Part shown: positions 24,809 to 33,145 of the stretch, piece by piece | How the letters are laid out: each line of letters begins with the position of its first letter | How positions within the stretch are numbered: position 1 is the first letter of the stretch | Assembly: GCF_000964545.1 (NCBI RefSeq) | Contig: NZ_BBVD01000005.1 | Location: forward strand, 310,001-374,000 | Length of the DNA stretch: 64,000 nt | DNA from: Comamonas thiooxydans | Lineage (GTDB): Bacteria > Pseudomonadota > Gammaproteobacteria > Burkholderiales > Burkholderiaceae_C | Direction: 5' to 3' | Position numbers and translations under genes: made by a program | Notes under the pieces: generated by a model | The model's database searches: none | Seen by the model: only the letters and a program-made list of their open reading frames with translations | What the model was told of the DNA's origin: nothing

Positions 24809-25807
24809 TTACAGCGGCACAACCACATCCGCCACCTTGATCTGACGCTGCACCATGCCCAGCGCACGATAGGCATCGGCGCCTTTTTGCAGCGCAGCCA
24901 TATCGAAACTGCCCAGCGGCTGGCCCTGGACTGCCGGCATGGAAGAGGCGTTACGCAGGCGGATCACATCCAGATTGATATCGCGACGCGTGCCGTCGAT
25001 GGCATATTTGCTGGCCAGCACCGAGGCCTCCTCGGGATTCGCCATCATCCAGGCAGCGCTTTCGCGGTAGCCCTTGACGAAGGCCTTGAGCAAGTCCTTC
25101 TTCTGCTGGAACACCTCCTCGCGCACCACAAACATGTCGCTGGACATATTGAGGTGGTCGCTGACCTGCATCACATTGACTTCGCCGATGCCCTTGCGCA
25201 GTCCCACAGCCAGGCCGGTATCCGTGGCGGCCGTGGCGTCAACCTGCCCTTGCATCAGGGGCGCAAAGTTCAACAGGCCGGTCACGACAATGCTCACATC
25301 CGACTCCTTGAGGCCGGCCTGATGCAGCATCACCAACAGGTTCTGGCGCGTGCCGCTGGCAAGGCTGTAGACACCGATCTTCTTGCCCTTGAGGTCTGCG
25401 GGCTTGCGAATGCCCGAGGACTTGAGCGAAACCACATTGAACACGTTCTGCGGATAGATGTCGTAGATCGCCACCAGCTTCTCGCCCTTGTCCAGAGCCA
25501 TGAAGAAGGAGCCGGGATCGGTAAACGCCACGTCGGCCTGGCCGCTGAGGATGTTGCGAATCGCATCGCCGCCGCCTGCTCCGGGCAGATAGGCCAGTTC
25601 CACGCCGTTCGCCTTGAAGAAGCCTTTTTCGGGCTCGACCAGAATATTGGTGATCTCGCTGATGGGCTTGCTCCAGCCCGCCAGGCGAATCTTGCCCTGC
25701 AGAGGAACCGCCATGCTGGTGCCGGTCATGGCAAGGCCGCTCAGGCCTGCACAGGCGCCGAGCAGGCTGCGGCGAGAGATGAACGAAGTCTGGTTGCTGG
25801 AGTGCAT
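24809..25807 (-). CDS. ABC transporter substrate-binding protein, NMT1/THI5 (ThiY-like)
   Basis: A 332-residue periplasmic binding protein. The N-terminus has a twin-arginine-like signal (SRRSLLGACAGLSGLAM). The mature part starts with KIRLAGWSKPISEI and has the NMT1/THI5 landmarks: GGGDAIRNILSGQADVAF, LKGKKIGVYSLASGTR and MQGQVDATAATDTG. TauA, SsuA and ThiY share this fold, so sequence alone does not name the ligand. The TPP riboswitch at the head of the operon points to a thiamine precursor or degradation product. Start at ATG 25807, 22 bases after the permease stop. Confidence 0.85.
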   Translation of the reverse strand: MHSSNQTSFISRRSLLGACAGLSGLAMTGTSMAVPLQGKIRLAGWSKPISEITNILVEPEKGFFKANGVELAYLPGAGGGDAIRNILSGQADVAFTDPGSFFMALDKGEKLVAIYDIYPQNVFNVVSLKSSGIRKPADLKGKKIGVYSLASGTRQNLLVMLHQAGLKESDVSIVVTGLLNFAPLMQGQVDATAATDTGLAVGLRKGIGEVNVMQVSDHLNMSSDMFVVREEVFQQKKDLLKAFVKGYRESAAWMMANPEEASVLASKYAIDGTRRDINLDVIRLRNASSMPAVQGQPLGSFDMAALQKGADAYRALGMVQRQIKVADVVVPL

Positions 25808-25829
25808 GACAAATGGTTTGAAGATGCAG

Positions 25830-26618
25830 TCAGGCCCGGTCGCCCGACTGCGAGGTTGAAAAGTGATGAGAGCGCAGCAAATAGCGCTCCAGAACAAGGC
25901 AGGCCTGATACAGCAGCAGGCCCATGGCGGCGATCAGCACCAGCGCCGCAAACATCAGCGTGGTGTCCATCATTCCCTGGGCGGCAATGACCACGGCGCC
26001 CAGGCCCTGGCTTGCACCCATGAACTCGGCCACCACGGCACCGACCAGCGCCAGCACGACGGCCACGCGCAGCCCGGCCAGAATCGCGGGCAGTCCGGTC
26101 GGCAGTTTCAGGCGCAGCAAGGTCTGCAGCCTGGTTGCGCCCAGCATGCGAAACAGCTGCAGGCGCTGGCCATCCACCTGCCGCAGGCCCGTCAATGTGT
26201 TTTCCATCAATGGGAAAAAGCAGATCAGCGCCGTGATCAGCACCGTCGGCAGCATGCCGAAGCCGAACCACAGCACGAACAGCGGCGCCAGAGCCAGCTT
26301 GGGCACGACCTGGCTGACCACCACATAGGGCTTGAGCACGCGCTCCAGCAACTCGGACTCGGCCAGAGCCATGCCAGCCAGCAAGCCCACGGCACTGCCG
26401 ACGAGTAGCCCCAGCAGCAAGGCCTGCAAGGTAGCCCAGAGATGCGGCCAGAAATAGCCGGACGCGAGACCCGACCACAGCGACAGCGCCACCGCCGAGG
26501 GCGCGGGCAACACCAGCGCCGACAAACCAAATTGCCTCGCAGCCAGTTCCCATATTGCAAGAACGGCTATCAAAAGCGAGGCGGACAGCCAGTGTGTTCT
26601 GTTCAGCAGGCCGCTCAT
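25830..26618 (-). CDS. ABC transporter permease (ThiX-like)
   Basis: A 262-residue inner-membrane permease with six predicted helices and the EAA loop (QLFRMLGATRLQTLLRLKLPTG). The sequence is of the SsuC/TauC/ThiX branch (VVSQVVPKLALAPLFVLWFG). The ATG at 26618 overlaps the stop of the ATPase gene as ATGA, and AAA..GCG codons follow directly in family register. It forms the channel of the riboswitch-controlled importer. Confidence 0.88.
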   Translation of the reverse strand: MSGLLNRTHWLSASLLIAVLAIWELAARQFGLSALVLPAPSAVALSLWSGLASGYFWPHLWATLQALLLGLLVGSAVGLLAGMALAESELLERVLKPYVVVSQVVPKLALAPLFVLWFGFGMLPTVLITALICFFPLMENTLTGLRQVDGQRLQLFRMLGATRLQTLLRLKLPTGLPAILAGLRVAVVLALVGAVVAEFMGASQGLGAVVIAAQGMMDTTLMFAALVLIAAMGLLLYQACLVLERYLLRSHHFSTSQSGDRA

Positions 26619-27388
26619 GCGCCACCCCGGTCCATGGATGCGCGAATGCGCGCGCAATAGTCGTTGAACACCGCACCGTGGCGCAGGCTCTGCTGGCGCG
26701 GCTGTGGCAGCTCGACGGACCAGTCGTCCACGATGCGGCCGCCATGCATGAGTGCAATGCGGTCACCCAGATAGACAGCCTCGTTGATGTCGTGGGTAAC
26801 AAAGAGCACCGTCGTGCCATGGCGCTGGCAGGTGCGCAGCAAATCGTCCTGCAGTTCGGCACGCGTAATGGCATCCAGCGCCGCAAAAGGCTCGTCGAGC
26901 AGCAGCAGCGGCGGCTCCAGAACCAGGGCTCGCGCCAGCGCCGCGCGACTTTGCTGTCCGCCCGAGAGCTGCCCTGGGTAAAGCCGGGCATGGCCGGCAA
27001 GGCCCAGTTGCTCCAGCAACTGCATGGCCGCCTGTCGGTCCTGCTGCGTGGGTTTGCGCTGCAGCGATACAGGCAGCAGCACGTTGTCGATCACCGTATG
27101 CCAGTCCAGCAGCGTCGGCGCCTGGAACATAAAGCCCAGTTGCGGCCCCGGCGCTGCCAGTTCGGTGCCGCGCAGCAAGACATGCCCCGACTGGGGCCTG
27201 AGCAGGCCAGCCGCCAGCTTGAGCAGCGTGGTCTTGCCGCAGCCGCTGCGCCCCAGCAGGCAGTGAAACTCTCCAGCCCCGACCTGCCAGTCCACGCCAT
27301 CCACCACGGGCACTCGTCCCGGGTAGCTGAATCGGGCCTGCTTGAATTCCATGAATGCCACGGCTGTACCCGCCCCCTCAATCCGCAT
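26615..27388 (-). CDS. ABC transporter ATP-binding protein (ThiZ-like)
   Basis: A 257-residue ATPase: Walker A GRSGCGKTT, signature LSGGQQSRAALARAL, Walker B LLLLDEPFAALD and H-loop FVTHDINEAV. The Q-loop reads FMFQAPTLLDW, typical of the nitrate/taurine/thiamine-precursor importer branch. The start at MRIEGAG overlaps the LuxC-like gene by 11 bases; MEFKQARF at 27352 is an alternative. Together with the downstream permease and binding protein it forms one importer. Confidence 0.88.
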   Translation of the reverse strand: MRIEGAGTAVAFMEFKQARFSYPGRVPVVDGVDWQVGAGEFHCLLGRSGCGKTTLLKLAAGLLRPQSGHVLLRGTELAAPGPQLGFMFQAPTLLDWHTVIDNVLLPVSLQRKPTQQDRQAAMQLLEQLGLAGHARLYPGQLSGGQQSRAALARALVLEPPLLLLDEPFAALDAITRAELQDDLLRTCQRHGTTVLFVTHDINEAVYLGDRIALMHGGRIVDDWSVELPQPRQQSLRHGAVFNDYCARIRASMDRGGA

Positions 27389-28844
27389 AATCAGCCAGCG
27401 GCTGGGCCGCAAGTTCTGCCGACTGCTCGATCTCCGTCATGCGCACCAGATCCAGCAGGTTGAAGCGCCCGTCATGGTGCCATCCCGCCTCGGGCATGCT
27501 CATGGAGCCGATGGCGCTGATACGCGTAACGCCAGCCGCGCCCAGCAGCCCCGCCAGGCGGTACAGCTCTTCGGGGCCGGCAGCAATGCCGGCGGTCTGC
27601 AGATAGTCGCGCTGAGCGGCCACCACGGGCAGCACGGAATCGAGCCGGTCCACAGCCACCACGGCAATCGTGCGGTACAGCGCGGTCGGAGCCAAGGGCT
27701 GAAGACTCTCGCTGTAGGCAACGCTCCAGGGCGCATCCACAGGCCCCAGCAGCTGGTGTGCTTCACCGCCCCACTCCATGTTCTGCTGCCAGCGTGCCAG
27801 CGCCGCCCCTTCTTCCAGATCCAGTTCGCGGCGTGCAAATCGTCGCTGCAGATTGGCCAGCTCGGCTGCCAGATAGTCGGCAAAAGCACGCGCAGAGACC
27901 GGCGCCCCACGTTGCACATAGAACACATGGGGCGAGTAGCAGCCCTGCTGGTCATAGCGCATCACGTCCCAGGCCGCCAGCCTTGCCATGGCCGGAGCCT
28001 TGAGCGTATCCAGCGCCTGCGCGTCGATCAGGCCAAAGCCCAGCTTGTGGCCATGGGGCAAAAAGCGCGTCGTCACGGGCAGGCGACGACGCAACGCATC
28101 CAGAGTGTGGTTGCCGCCATAGGCCAGCACCGTATCGGCCTGGGTATAGAGCGCGTCGGCCTCCTCGCCACCTGCACCGCGCCACCACACCACGGCCAGG
28201 CAATCGGCCAGCGGCGGGTGGACCTCTGCCAGCAAGCGTGCAAACCATCCCGCAAACAAAGGCTCGGCACTGGCCAGCTTGCCAATCGCAGGGGCCTTGA
28301 CCAGCAAGCCGCAGACCAGGCTCCACAGCGACAGCGCAGGTACGTTGCCGGCCCAGCTATGCACCAGCAGATCCGGGCCGAAAGCACGTACGGCCCCGCC
28401 CTTGGCTGCCGGTTGAAAACCATCGAGTACCGCCGGATTGGCAAAATCCTCGGCCACAAAGCGCTTGAGCTGCGCTGCACGAAAGGTCTTGAAAAATCCT
28501 GTCAGCCCCAACCGCACCATATCAGCGTCATAGCCGCTGACCACGGGCAGCCAGGCTTCGGCCTGCTGGCGGTAGATGTCGTTACGGTCAAGCAGGCGGG
28601 CCATCGCACGATCGACAGCATCGATGATCTTGGCCACCGGCATGGGACGCAGATGGATGGCGGCGGCCGCGCGCACGCGACAGGCCAGTGCCTGCATCTG
28701 CGGCGCCGTCAGCACGGGAACGCTGACTTCCAGCCTCTGGCCGTCGCGGGACTCGAAGTCCAGCGTCTGCCACTGCACTTCGTCGTCGCCGAGGCCCGGC
28801 AGGTAGCCTGCCTTGATACGCTGCACCTTGCGCTGCTTGCTCAT
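27378..28844 (-). CDS. LuxC-family acyl-CoA / acyl-thioester reductase
   Basis: A 488-residue protein of the LuxC family, which reduces an enzyme-bound acyl thioester to an aldehyde with NADPH. The catalytic cysteine is visible in DQQGCYSPHVFYV (Cys302), preceded by the cofactor-binding region (LVHSWAGNVPALSLWSLVCG, about 160-180, and VLAYGGNHTLDALR, about 239-252). It overlaps the LuxE-like gene by four bases (ATGA), as expected for subunits of one acid-reductase complex. No luxA, luxB or luxD is nearby, so light production is excluded. Its setting in a TPP-riboswitch operon is unusual; I infer a small aromatic acid rather than a fatty acid as substrate. Confidence 0.85.
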   Translation of the reverse strand: MSKQRKVQRIKAGYLPGLGDDEVQWQTLDFESRDGQRLEVSVPVLTAPQMQALACRVRAAAAIHLRPMPVAKIIDAVDRAMARLLDRNDIYRQQAEAWLPVVSGYDADMVRLGLTGFFKTFRAAQLKRFVAEDFANPAVLDGFQPAAKGGAVRAFGPDLLVHSWAGNVPALSLWSLVCGLLVKAPAIGKLASAEPLFAGWFARLLAEVHPPLADCLAVVWWRGAGGEEADALYTQADTVLAYGGNHTLDALRRRLPVTTRFLPHGHKLGFGLIDAQALDTLKAPAMARLAAWDVMRYDQQGCYSPHVFYVQRGAPVSARAFADYLAAELANLQRRFARRELDLEEGAALARWQQNMEWGGEAHQLLGPVDAPWSVAYSESLQPLAPTALYRTIAVVAVDRLDSVLPVVAAQRDYLQTAGIAAGPEELYRLAGLLGAAGVTRISAIGSMSMPEAGWHHDGRFNLLDLVRMTEIEQSAELAAQPLADYAD

Positions 28845-29935
28845 GCGCCGGCAGCTTTCACAAACTCTTCAACCGCCAGCGAGCAACCCTTGGCGGCGGC
28901 GCCCTCGGCGCGCCCTAGCAGCAAAAAGCCGTCTTTTTCCTGCGGGCCGGCCCACAGGCCCAGATCCTCGGTCAGTATGGTGGTCACCGCGTTGTAGTTG
29001 GCCAGATCGCAATGCACCAGAATGCCGCGCTCACCAGCTGCCACGTCCCTGCCGGTGATCGGCTCCACCAGACGCGAGCGAATCCAGTGCGGACCGGACT
29101 TGACCGAGGGCAGAATCGCATTGCCATCGTCATAGAACTGGGTACTCAGCTCCGTCATGCCATACATATTGATGCACAGACTGCGCGGCACGCCCAGCAG
29201 CTGCGAAAGCTCGGCATAGAACTGCTCGAGCGGCAGCTCGCGCGACTGCCCCTTGTAGCCGCCCGTATCCAGTACGCGGCTGCCTGCAGGCAGGCGAAAG
29301 CTGCGGCCCTGCGCACGCAGGGCATCCATCACATGGACCAGGCTGAAGCTCGCGCCCAGCAGCGCAAAAGGCTGGCCGCTGCGCTCGGACTCCTCCAGCG
29401 CGGCACACAGGGCCGGCATGTCCAGCCCTTCCGAGTTCAGATAGTAGCGGCTGTCCGTCGAGCCAAATTCGGACCGGGCCAGGGCCAGATAGTGGGCCAG
29501 CGAGGAATTGGGCATGGCCTGCTCATCGGGAAACAGAATGCCCATCGGCATGCGCTCCAGACCCTGCATGAAGCGTCTGGCGAAATAGCGCTTCATGGAC
29601 AGGTCGTAGACATCGAGCTGCGGATGGAAATGACGTCCACGTGCGGCGCGGCCCGTCGTGCCGCTGGTCATGAATACGCGCTCGGCGGGCGACGGCGGCT
29701 CGCTGCGCAGCTCCATGGCCTTGAAGGCATCGATGGGCACGGCCGGAACATCGCGCCAGCTCCTGACATTGCGCAGCGTGGCACCGCGTCGCTGGCAAAA
29801 GCTGCGAAACGGCGCATTGCATTCGTACTGGTAGGCGAAAAGGCGCAGGGCGAGTTGGTTGAACTGGTCGTCGGTGCAGTCATCCATTGCGATGAAAGCA
29901 AGCAGATCTGCGACCAGCGAAGCGGCCTTGTCCAT
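28841..29935 (-). CDS. LuxE-family acyl-protein synthetase
   Basis: A 364-residue adenylate-forming enzyme of the LuxE family. It activates a carboxylic acid with ATP and holds the acyl group on a cysteine near its C-terminus before passing it to LuxC. Seen here: the phosphate loop FMTSGTTGRAARGRH (about residues 88-102), INMYGMTELSTQFYD (the A5-like motif) and the acyl-carrying cysteine in KGCSLAVEEF (Cys351, 13 residues from the end). AAGGA lies 5-6 bases before the ATG. First gene after the TPP riboswitch, so its expression should fall when thiamine is plentiful. Confidence 0.86.
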   Translation of the reverse strand: MDKAASLVADLLAFIAMDDCTDDQFNQLALRLFAYQYECNAPFRSFCQRRGATLRNVRSWRDVPAVPIDAFKAMELRSEPPSPAERVFMTSGTTGRAARGRHFHPQLDVYDLSMKRYFARRFMQGLERMPMGILFPDEQAMPNSSLAHYLALARSEFGSTDSRYYLNSEGLDMPALCAALEESERSGQPFALLGASFSLVHVMDALRAQGRSFRLPAGSRVLDTGGYKGQSRELPLEQFYAELSQLLGVPRSLCINMYGMTELSTQFYDDGNAILPSVKSGPHWIRSRLVEPITGRDVAAGERGILVHCDLANYNAVTTILTEDLGLWAGPQEKDGFLLLGRAEGAAAKGCSLAVEEFVKAAGA

Positions 29936-30014
29936 GAAATTCCTTCGAGAGCGGGGACGTCATGCTCCGAAGGCTTGCTGACCATGCGAGAACGCACTGC
30001 CCTGAGGTCAGCTT

Positions 30015-30095
30015 GCAAGCTCTTCTTCCGCCGGTATGAACCGGGTCAAGTTCGCGGGTGTAGATCTCAGCACTGGCGTGCACCCCGGAGCGCGG
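30015..30095 (-). promoter_or_regulatory. TPP (thiamine pyrophosphate) riboswitch, THI element
   Basis: On the minus strand the conserved order is complete: CTCCGGGGTGC (5' strand of the aptamer), CTGAGAT at 30070-30064 (pyrimidine-sensing J3/2), ACCCG, then GAACTTGACCCGG and TTCATACCGGCGG (the pyrophosphate-sensing arm, 30053-30029), closing with GGAAGAAGAG. It lies about 80 bases before the LuxE-like start with no gene between. The leader beyond it can form a GCTGACC/GGTCAGC stem (about 30011-29975), a possible expression platform. Ligand binding is expected to switch the operon off. Confidence 0.93.
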
Positions 30096-30407
30096 CGCCA
30101 TCTTACCCCAACGGCGTCGCTGCACGGAGCCCGAGCTGCCGCATGTAAGTCGCGTCACTTGTAACCTGGGGTAAGGCTCCAGCACGGACAAGAAGGACAT
30201 CTACAGCAAGAACATCAAAACACTGCTGCCCAAATACAATCGACCCAGCACCGCAAGCTGCCTGAGACGTAACCTGCCACGGCGCCGACAATCACGCAAG
30301 TACGCCATGCCTGAAAGCGCGGCATGTCGCGTCGATGGACTGCGTCAGCAGAGCTTGCAAGCCATCCAGGGCACTGAACGCCCGCCCCAAGCCCCAGAGA
30401 TATTCAC
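30096..30407. other. Divergent gap between the TPP riboswitch and the TonB receptor
   Basis: About 310 bases that must hold the promoter of the minus-strand thiamine operon and that of the plus-strand receptor gene. I found no second riboswitch in front of the receptor, no clear -35/-10 pair and no gene. Confidence 0.5.
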
Positions 30408-32537
30408 ATGCATTTTTCGCGCCTTTGTCATCTGGCAGGCTGGCCTGTGGCCGCCGCCGGACTGCTGCTGACGGCACAGTCCGCAACAGCCCAACAAGCC
30501 GCCGCCCAGCCGGAACTGCCCCAGTTGTCCGAAGTCACCGTGCGCAGCACCTTGCAGGAGTCTGCACTTGAGCAAACCCCGGCCTCCGTGACCGTGCTCG
30601 ACGGCGAGCGCATGCGCGAGCGCAATCTGCAGGTCAATCTCTCGGAGTCCCTGAGTGCAGCTCCGGGTCTGCAGCTGCAGAACCGCCAGAACTACGCGCA
30701 AGACCTGCAGCTGTCGATTCGCGGCTTTGGCGCACGATCCACCTTCGGCGTGCGCGGCATACAGATCTATGTGGACGGCATCCCGTCCACCATGCCCGAT
30801 GGCCAGGGTCAGACCAACAATATCGATATCGCCTCGCTGGAGCGCGTGGAAGTGCTGCGCGGCCCCTACTCCGCGCTCTACGGCAATGCCTCTGGCGGAG
30901 TGATCAATGCCTATACCGAACGTGGTGAAGGCGCGCCCTCGGTGCAAAGCAGCTTTGCACTGGGCAGCGACGGCCAGAAGCGCCTGGGCCTCAAGGCCAA
31001 GGGCGAAGCCAACGGGATTGGCTATGTGCTCAGCGCCAGCCGTTTTCTCACCGACGGCTACCGGGCCCAGAGCGCGGCGGACAAAAACCTGTTCAACGCC
31101 CGCATCGATGTCAAGCCCGACGAATACAGCCAATTGACCCTGGTGGCCAACCATGTGGACATCGATGCCAAGGATCCCGGTGGTATTGAGCCTGAAAAAT
31201 GGGTACTCAATCCTAAGGAGGTCAGCGGCAACGCTATCAAAATGAATTCGCGCAAAAGCGTCAAGCAGACGCAGACTGGACTGACCTACGAGCGCCAGTT
31301 GGATGGCAGCAATGCTCTGCGCTTAATGGCCTATGCAGGTCAGCGCGAGATGATGCAGTTTCAATCCATTCTCCCAAACTTCCAGGCTGGCCTTAAAGGC
31401 GGCGTCATCGGCCTCAAGCGCGACTATGGCGGCATCGATGCGCGCTGGAGCGGCAAATACGAGCTGGGCAGCGGTAGCCTGGTCCTGATTGCGGGCCTGG
31501 CCGCCAACACTGTCAGGGAAGACCGCCAGGGCTACAAGAACTTTGTGGGCAACCAGTTGGGCGTGGTCGGCGAGCTGGTGCGTGACGAGCGCAACACCCT
31601 CACCAGCATAGACCCCTATCTGCAAGCCTCCTGGGCCTTTGCACCGCGCTGGAAGCTCGATGCCGGCCTGCGCTGGAGCAATGTGCAGTTCCAATCGCGC
31701 GACCATTTCCTGGCCGACAAGAACGACAGCGGCAATGCCGGATTCCATAAGCTGCTGCCGGTTGTTTCGCTCCAGCACGAGCTCAATCAGGACATCAATG
31801 TCTATGCCTCGCTGGGTCGCGGCATGGAAACACCGACCTTCAACGAGATCTCGTACCGCCCCGATCTGGCGGGCGGTCTGAACTTCGGCCTCAAACCTGC
31901 GGTATCGACCAGTGCCGAGCTGGGCATCAAGCAAGGCTTCAATGTGGCCGGACTGCGCGGCGACTGGTCTGCCGCGCTGTTCCAGACCAGCACCGACGAT
32001 GAAATCGTGGTGGCCAGCAACGACAACGGCCGCACCTCTTATCAGAATGCCGGCAAGACCCGCCGCCGCGGCATGGAGCTGAGCACCAGCACCTGGCTGA
32101 TGCCCCAGTTGCGCCTGAACGGCGCGCTGACCTTGCTCGATGCCAGTCTGCGCAGCGGCTATTGCGACAGCAAGGGCCAGGACTGCACTCCCGCCGGCAA
32201 GCGCATTGCCGGTACGGCCAGGCATCTCGGCTACCTGGGGCTGGAATGGCTTCCCGCCACCGACTGGCGTGTGGGTCTGGACTGGCGTCATGTGGGCCGT
32301 ATTGCCGCTGACGACAAGAACCAGGTCTATGCCCCCAGCTACAACGTTGCCAGCCTGAGCGTTGGCTACACCAAACGCCTGGGCGCCTGGAAGCTCAGTG
32401 CTTTTGCCCGCGTCGACAATCTGGCGGACAAGAACTATGTGGGCTCGGTCATCGTCAACGAAGGCAACGGACGTTACTACGAGCCCGCTCCGGGACGTCA
32501 ATGGATGGCCGGCACCAGCCTCAGCTACCAGTTCTAA
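30408..32537 (+). CDS. YncD/PqqU-like TonB-dependent outer-membrane receptor
   Basis: A 709-residue receptor: signal peptide (cut after SATA, residue 28), plug domain and barrel ending in the terminal phenylalanine (SLSYQF). It has no STN domain. The plug carries the stretch IYVDGIPSTMPDGQGQTNNI, then VLRGPYSALYGNASGGVI, which I recall as characteristic of E. coli YncD, since renamed PqqU for uptake of pyrroloquinoline quinone. The ligand here is not proven. It is divergent from the thiamine operon and followed by its own terminator, so a cofactor-type ligand (PQQ or a thiamine compound) is plausible. Confidence 0.85.
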   Translation: MHFSRLCHLAGWPVAAAGLLLTAQSATAQQAAAQPELPQLSEVTVRSTLQESALEQTPASVTVLDGERMRERNLQVNLSESLSAAPGLQLQNRQNYAQDLQLSIRGFGARSTFGVRGIQIYVDGIPSTMPDGQGQTNNIDIASLERVEVLRGPYSALYGNASGGVINAYTERGEGAPSVQSSFALGSDGQKRLGLKAKGEANGIGYVLSASRFLTDGYRAQSAADKNLFNARIDVKPDEYSQLTLVANHVDIDAKDPGGIEPEKWVLNPKEVSGNAIKMNSRKSVKQTQTGLTYERQLDGSNALRLMAYAGQREMMQFQSILPNFQAGLKGGVIGLKRDYGGIDARWSGKYELGSGSLVLIAGLAANTVREDRQGYKNFVGNQLGVVGELVRDERNTLTSIDPYLQASWAFAPRWKLDAGLRWSNVQFQSRDHFLADKNDSGNAGFHKLLPVVSLQHELNQDINVYASLGRGMETPTFNEISYRPDLAGGLNFGLKPAVSTSAELGIKQGFNVAGLRGDWSAALFQTSTDDEIVVASNDNGRTSYQNAGKTRRRGMELSTSTWLMPQLRLNGALTLLDASLRSGYCDSKGQDCTPAGKRIAGTARHLGYLGLEWLPATDWRVGLDWRHVGRIAADDKNQVYAPSYNVASLSVGYTKRLGAWKLSAFARVDNLADKNYVGSVIVNEGNGRYYEPAPGRQWMAGTSLSYQF

Positions 32538-32567
32538 ACATGTCATCCGCGTTGTCGGACAGCATCA

Positions 32568-32592
32568 AGCGGGCCCAGAGCCCGCTTTTTTC
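32568..32592 (+). terminator. Intrinsic terminator of the TonB receptor gene
   Basis: Stem AGCGGGC / GCCCGCT with a 5-base loop, followed by a run of T, 31 bases after the receptor stop. Confidence 0.9.
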
Positions 32593-33145
32593 ACATCCGG
32601 ATAGATCAAAAGTGATTTTTTCAGAAAAATTCTGGTGCTTGTACATTGCCTGCTTGAGCCCGAAAGCCGCCAATCCAGCCCCGGTTTGCCTGCCAGATGA
32701 CAGGCGCCGGCAACAAGCTTGCGCTCATCAGCCCTGCAAGCCACGTCAAAACACAGTCAATCGCATCAATTTCCATGCCGATGCGTATGCAGTTTGAGCG
32801 GAGTTAACCCCTGAAGCAGGCAAGAACGGCACACAGAAATTCTTCACTCTGCAACACGCTGTCATCAGGGGTACAACTGCCACGAAATGCGGGCCAAATG
32901 ACAACAGACAGCCGCTCGAGGTAAAGAAATCAATTCTTATAGAAAATTCACATAAAAAGAGCTCAGATGGCGGGCTTTTGAAAGCAAATTCACAGCGCTA
33001 GAATCCGCCACCAGCGCTGCCTCGTATGTTTGAAGCCGGGGCACGGTTTCAGATTCCTCCGTATGTCAGCCCTTTTCGTTTCTTGCCATCCAAATTCCAG
33101 CCCGGCGCCTTGCAGCCCTGCCATTCCCGCAGTTGGAGCTGATGT
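32593..33145. other. Long leader region before bioM
   Basis: About 550 bases without a convincing gene. The segment at 32900-33000 is A/T-rich (AAAGAAATC, AAAATTCACATAAAAAGAG) and is the likely promoter area of the biotin operon. I looked for a BirA-type operator and could not identify one with confidence. The short open frames here look like chance. Confidence 0.5.

Noticed and set aside
24809..27388. A taurine or sulfonate importer (TauABC/SsuABC)
   Set aside because: The transporter families are alike, but no sulfonate monooxygenase gene is near and the TPP riboswitch points to a thiamine compound.
27342..28997. A 551-codon plus-strand frame opposite the LuxC-like gene
   Set aside because: The opposite strand carries the catalytic cysteine context and family-wide likeness to LuxC; this frame has none.
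27378..29935. A bioluminescence (lux) operon
   Set aside because: LuxC and LuxE relatives are present, but luxA, luxB, luxD and luxG are not, and a TPP riboswitch controls the genes.
30240..30290. A second TPP-like element in front of the TonB receptor (a CTGAGA near 30267)
   Set aside because: Only the short CTGAGA is present; the pyrophosphate arm and closing stem are missing.
31323..32546. A 407-codon minus-strand frame opposite the YncD-like receptor
   Set aside because: Shadow of the barrel region; no ribosome binding site or known domain.
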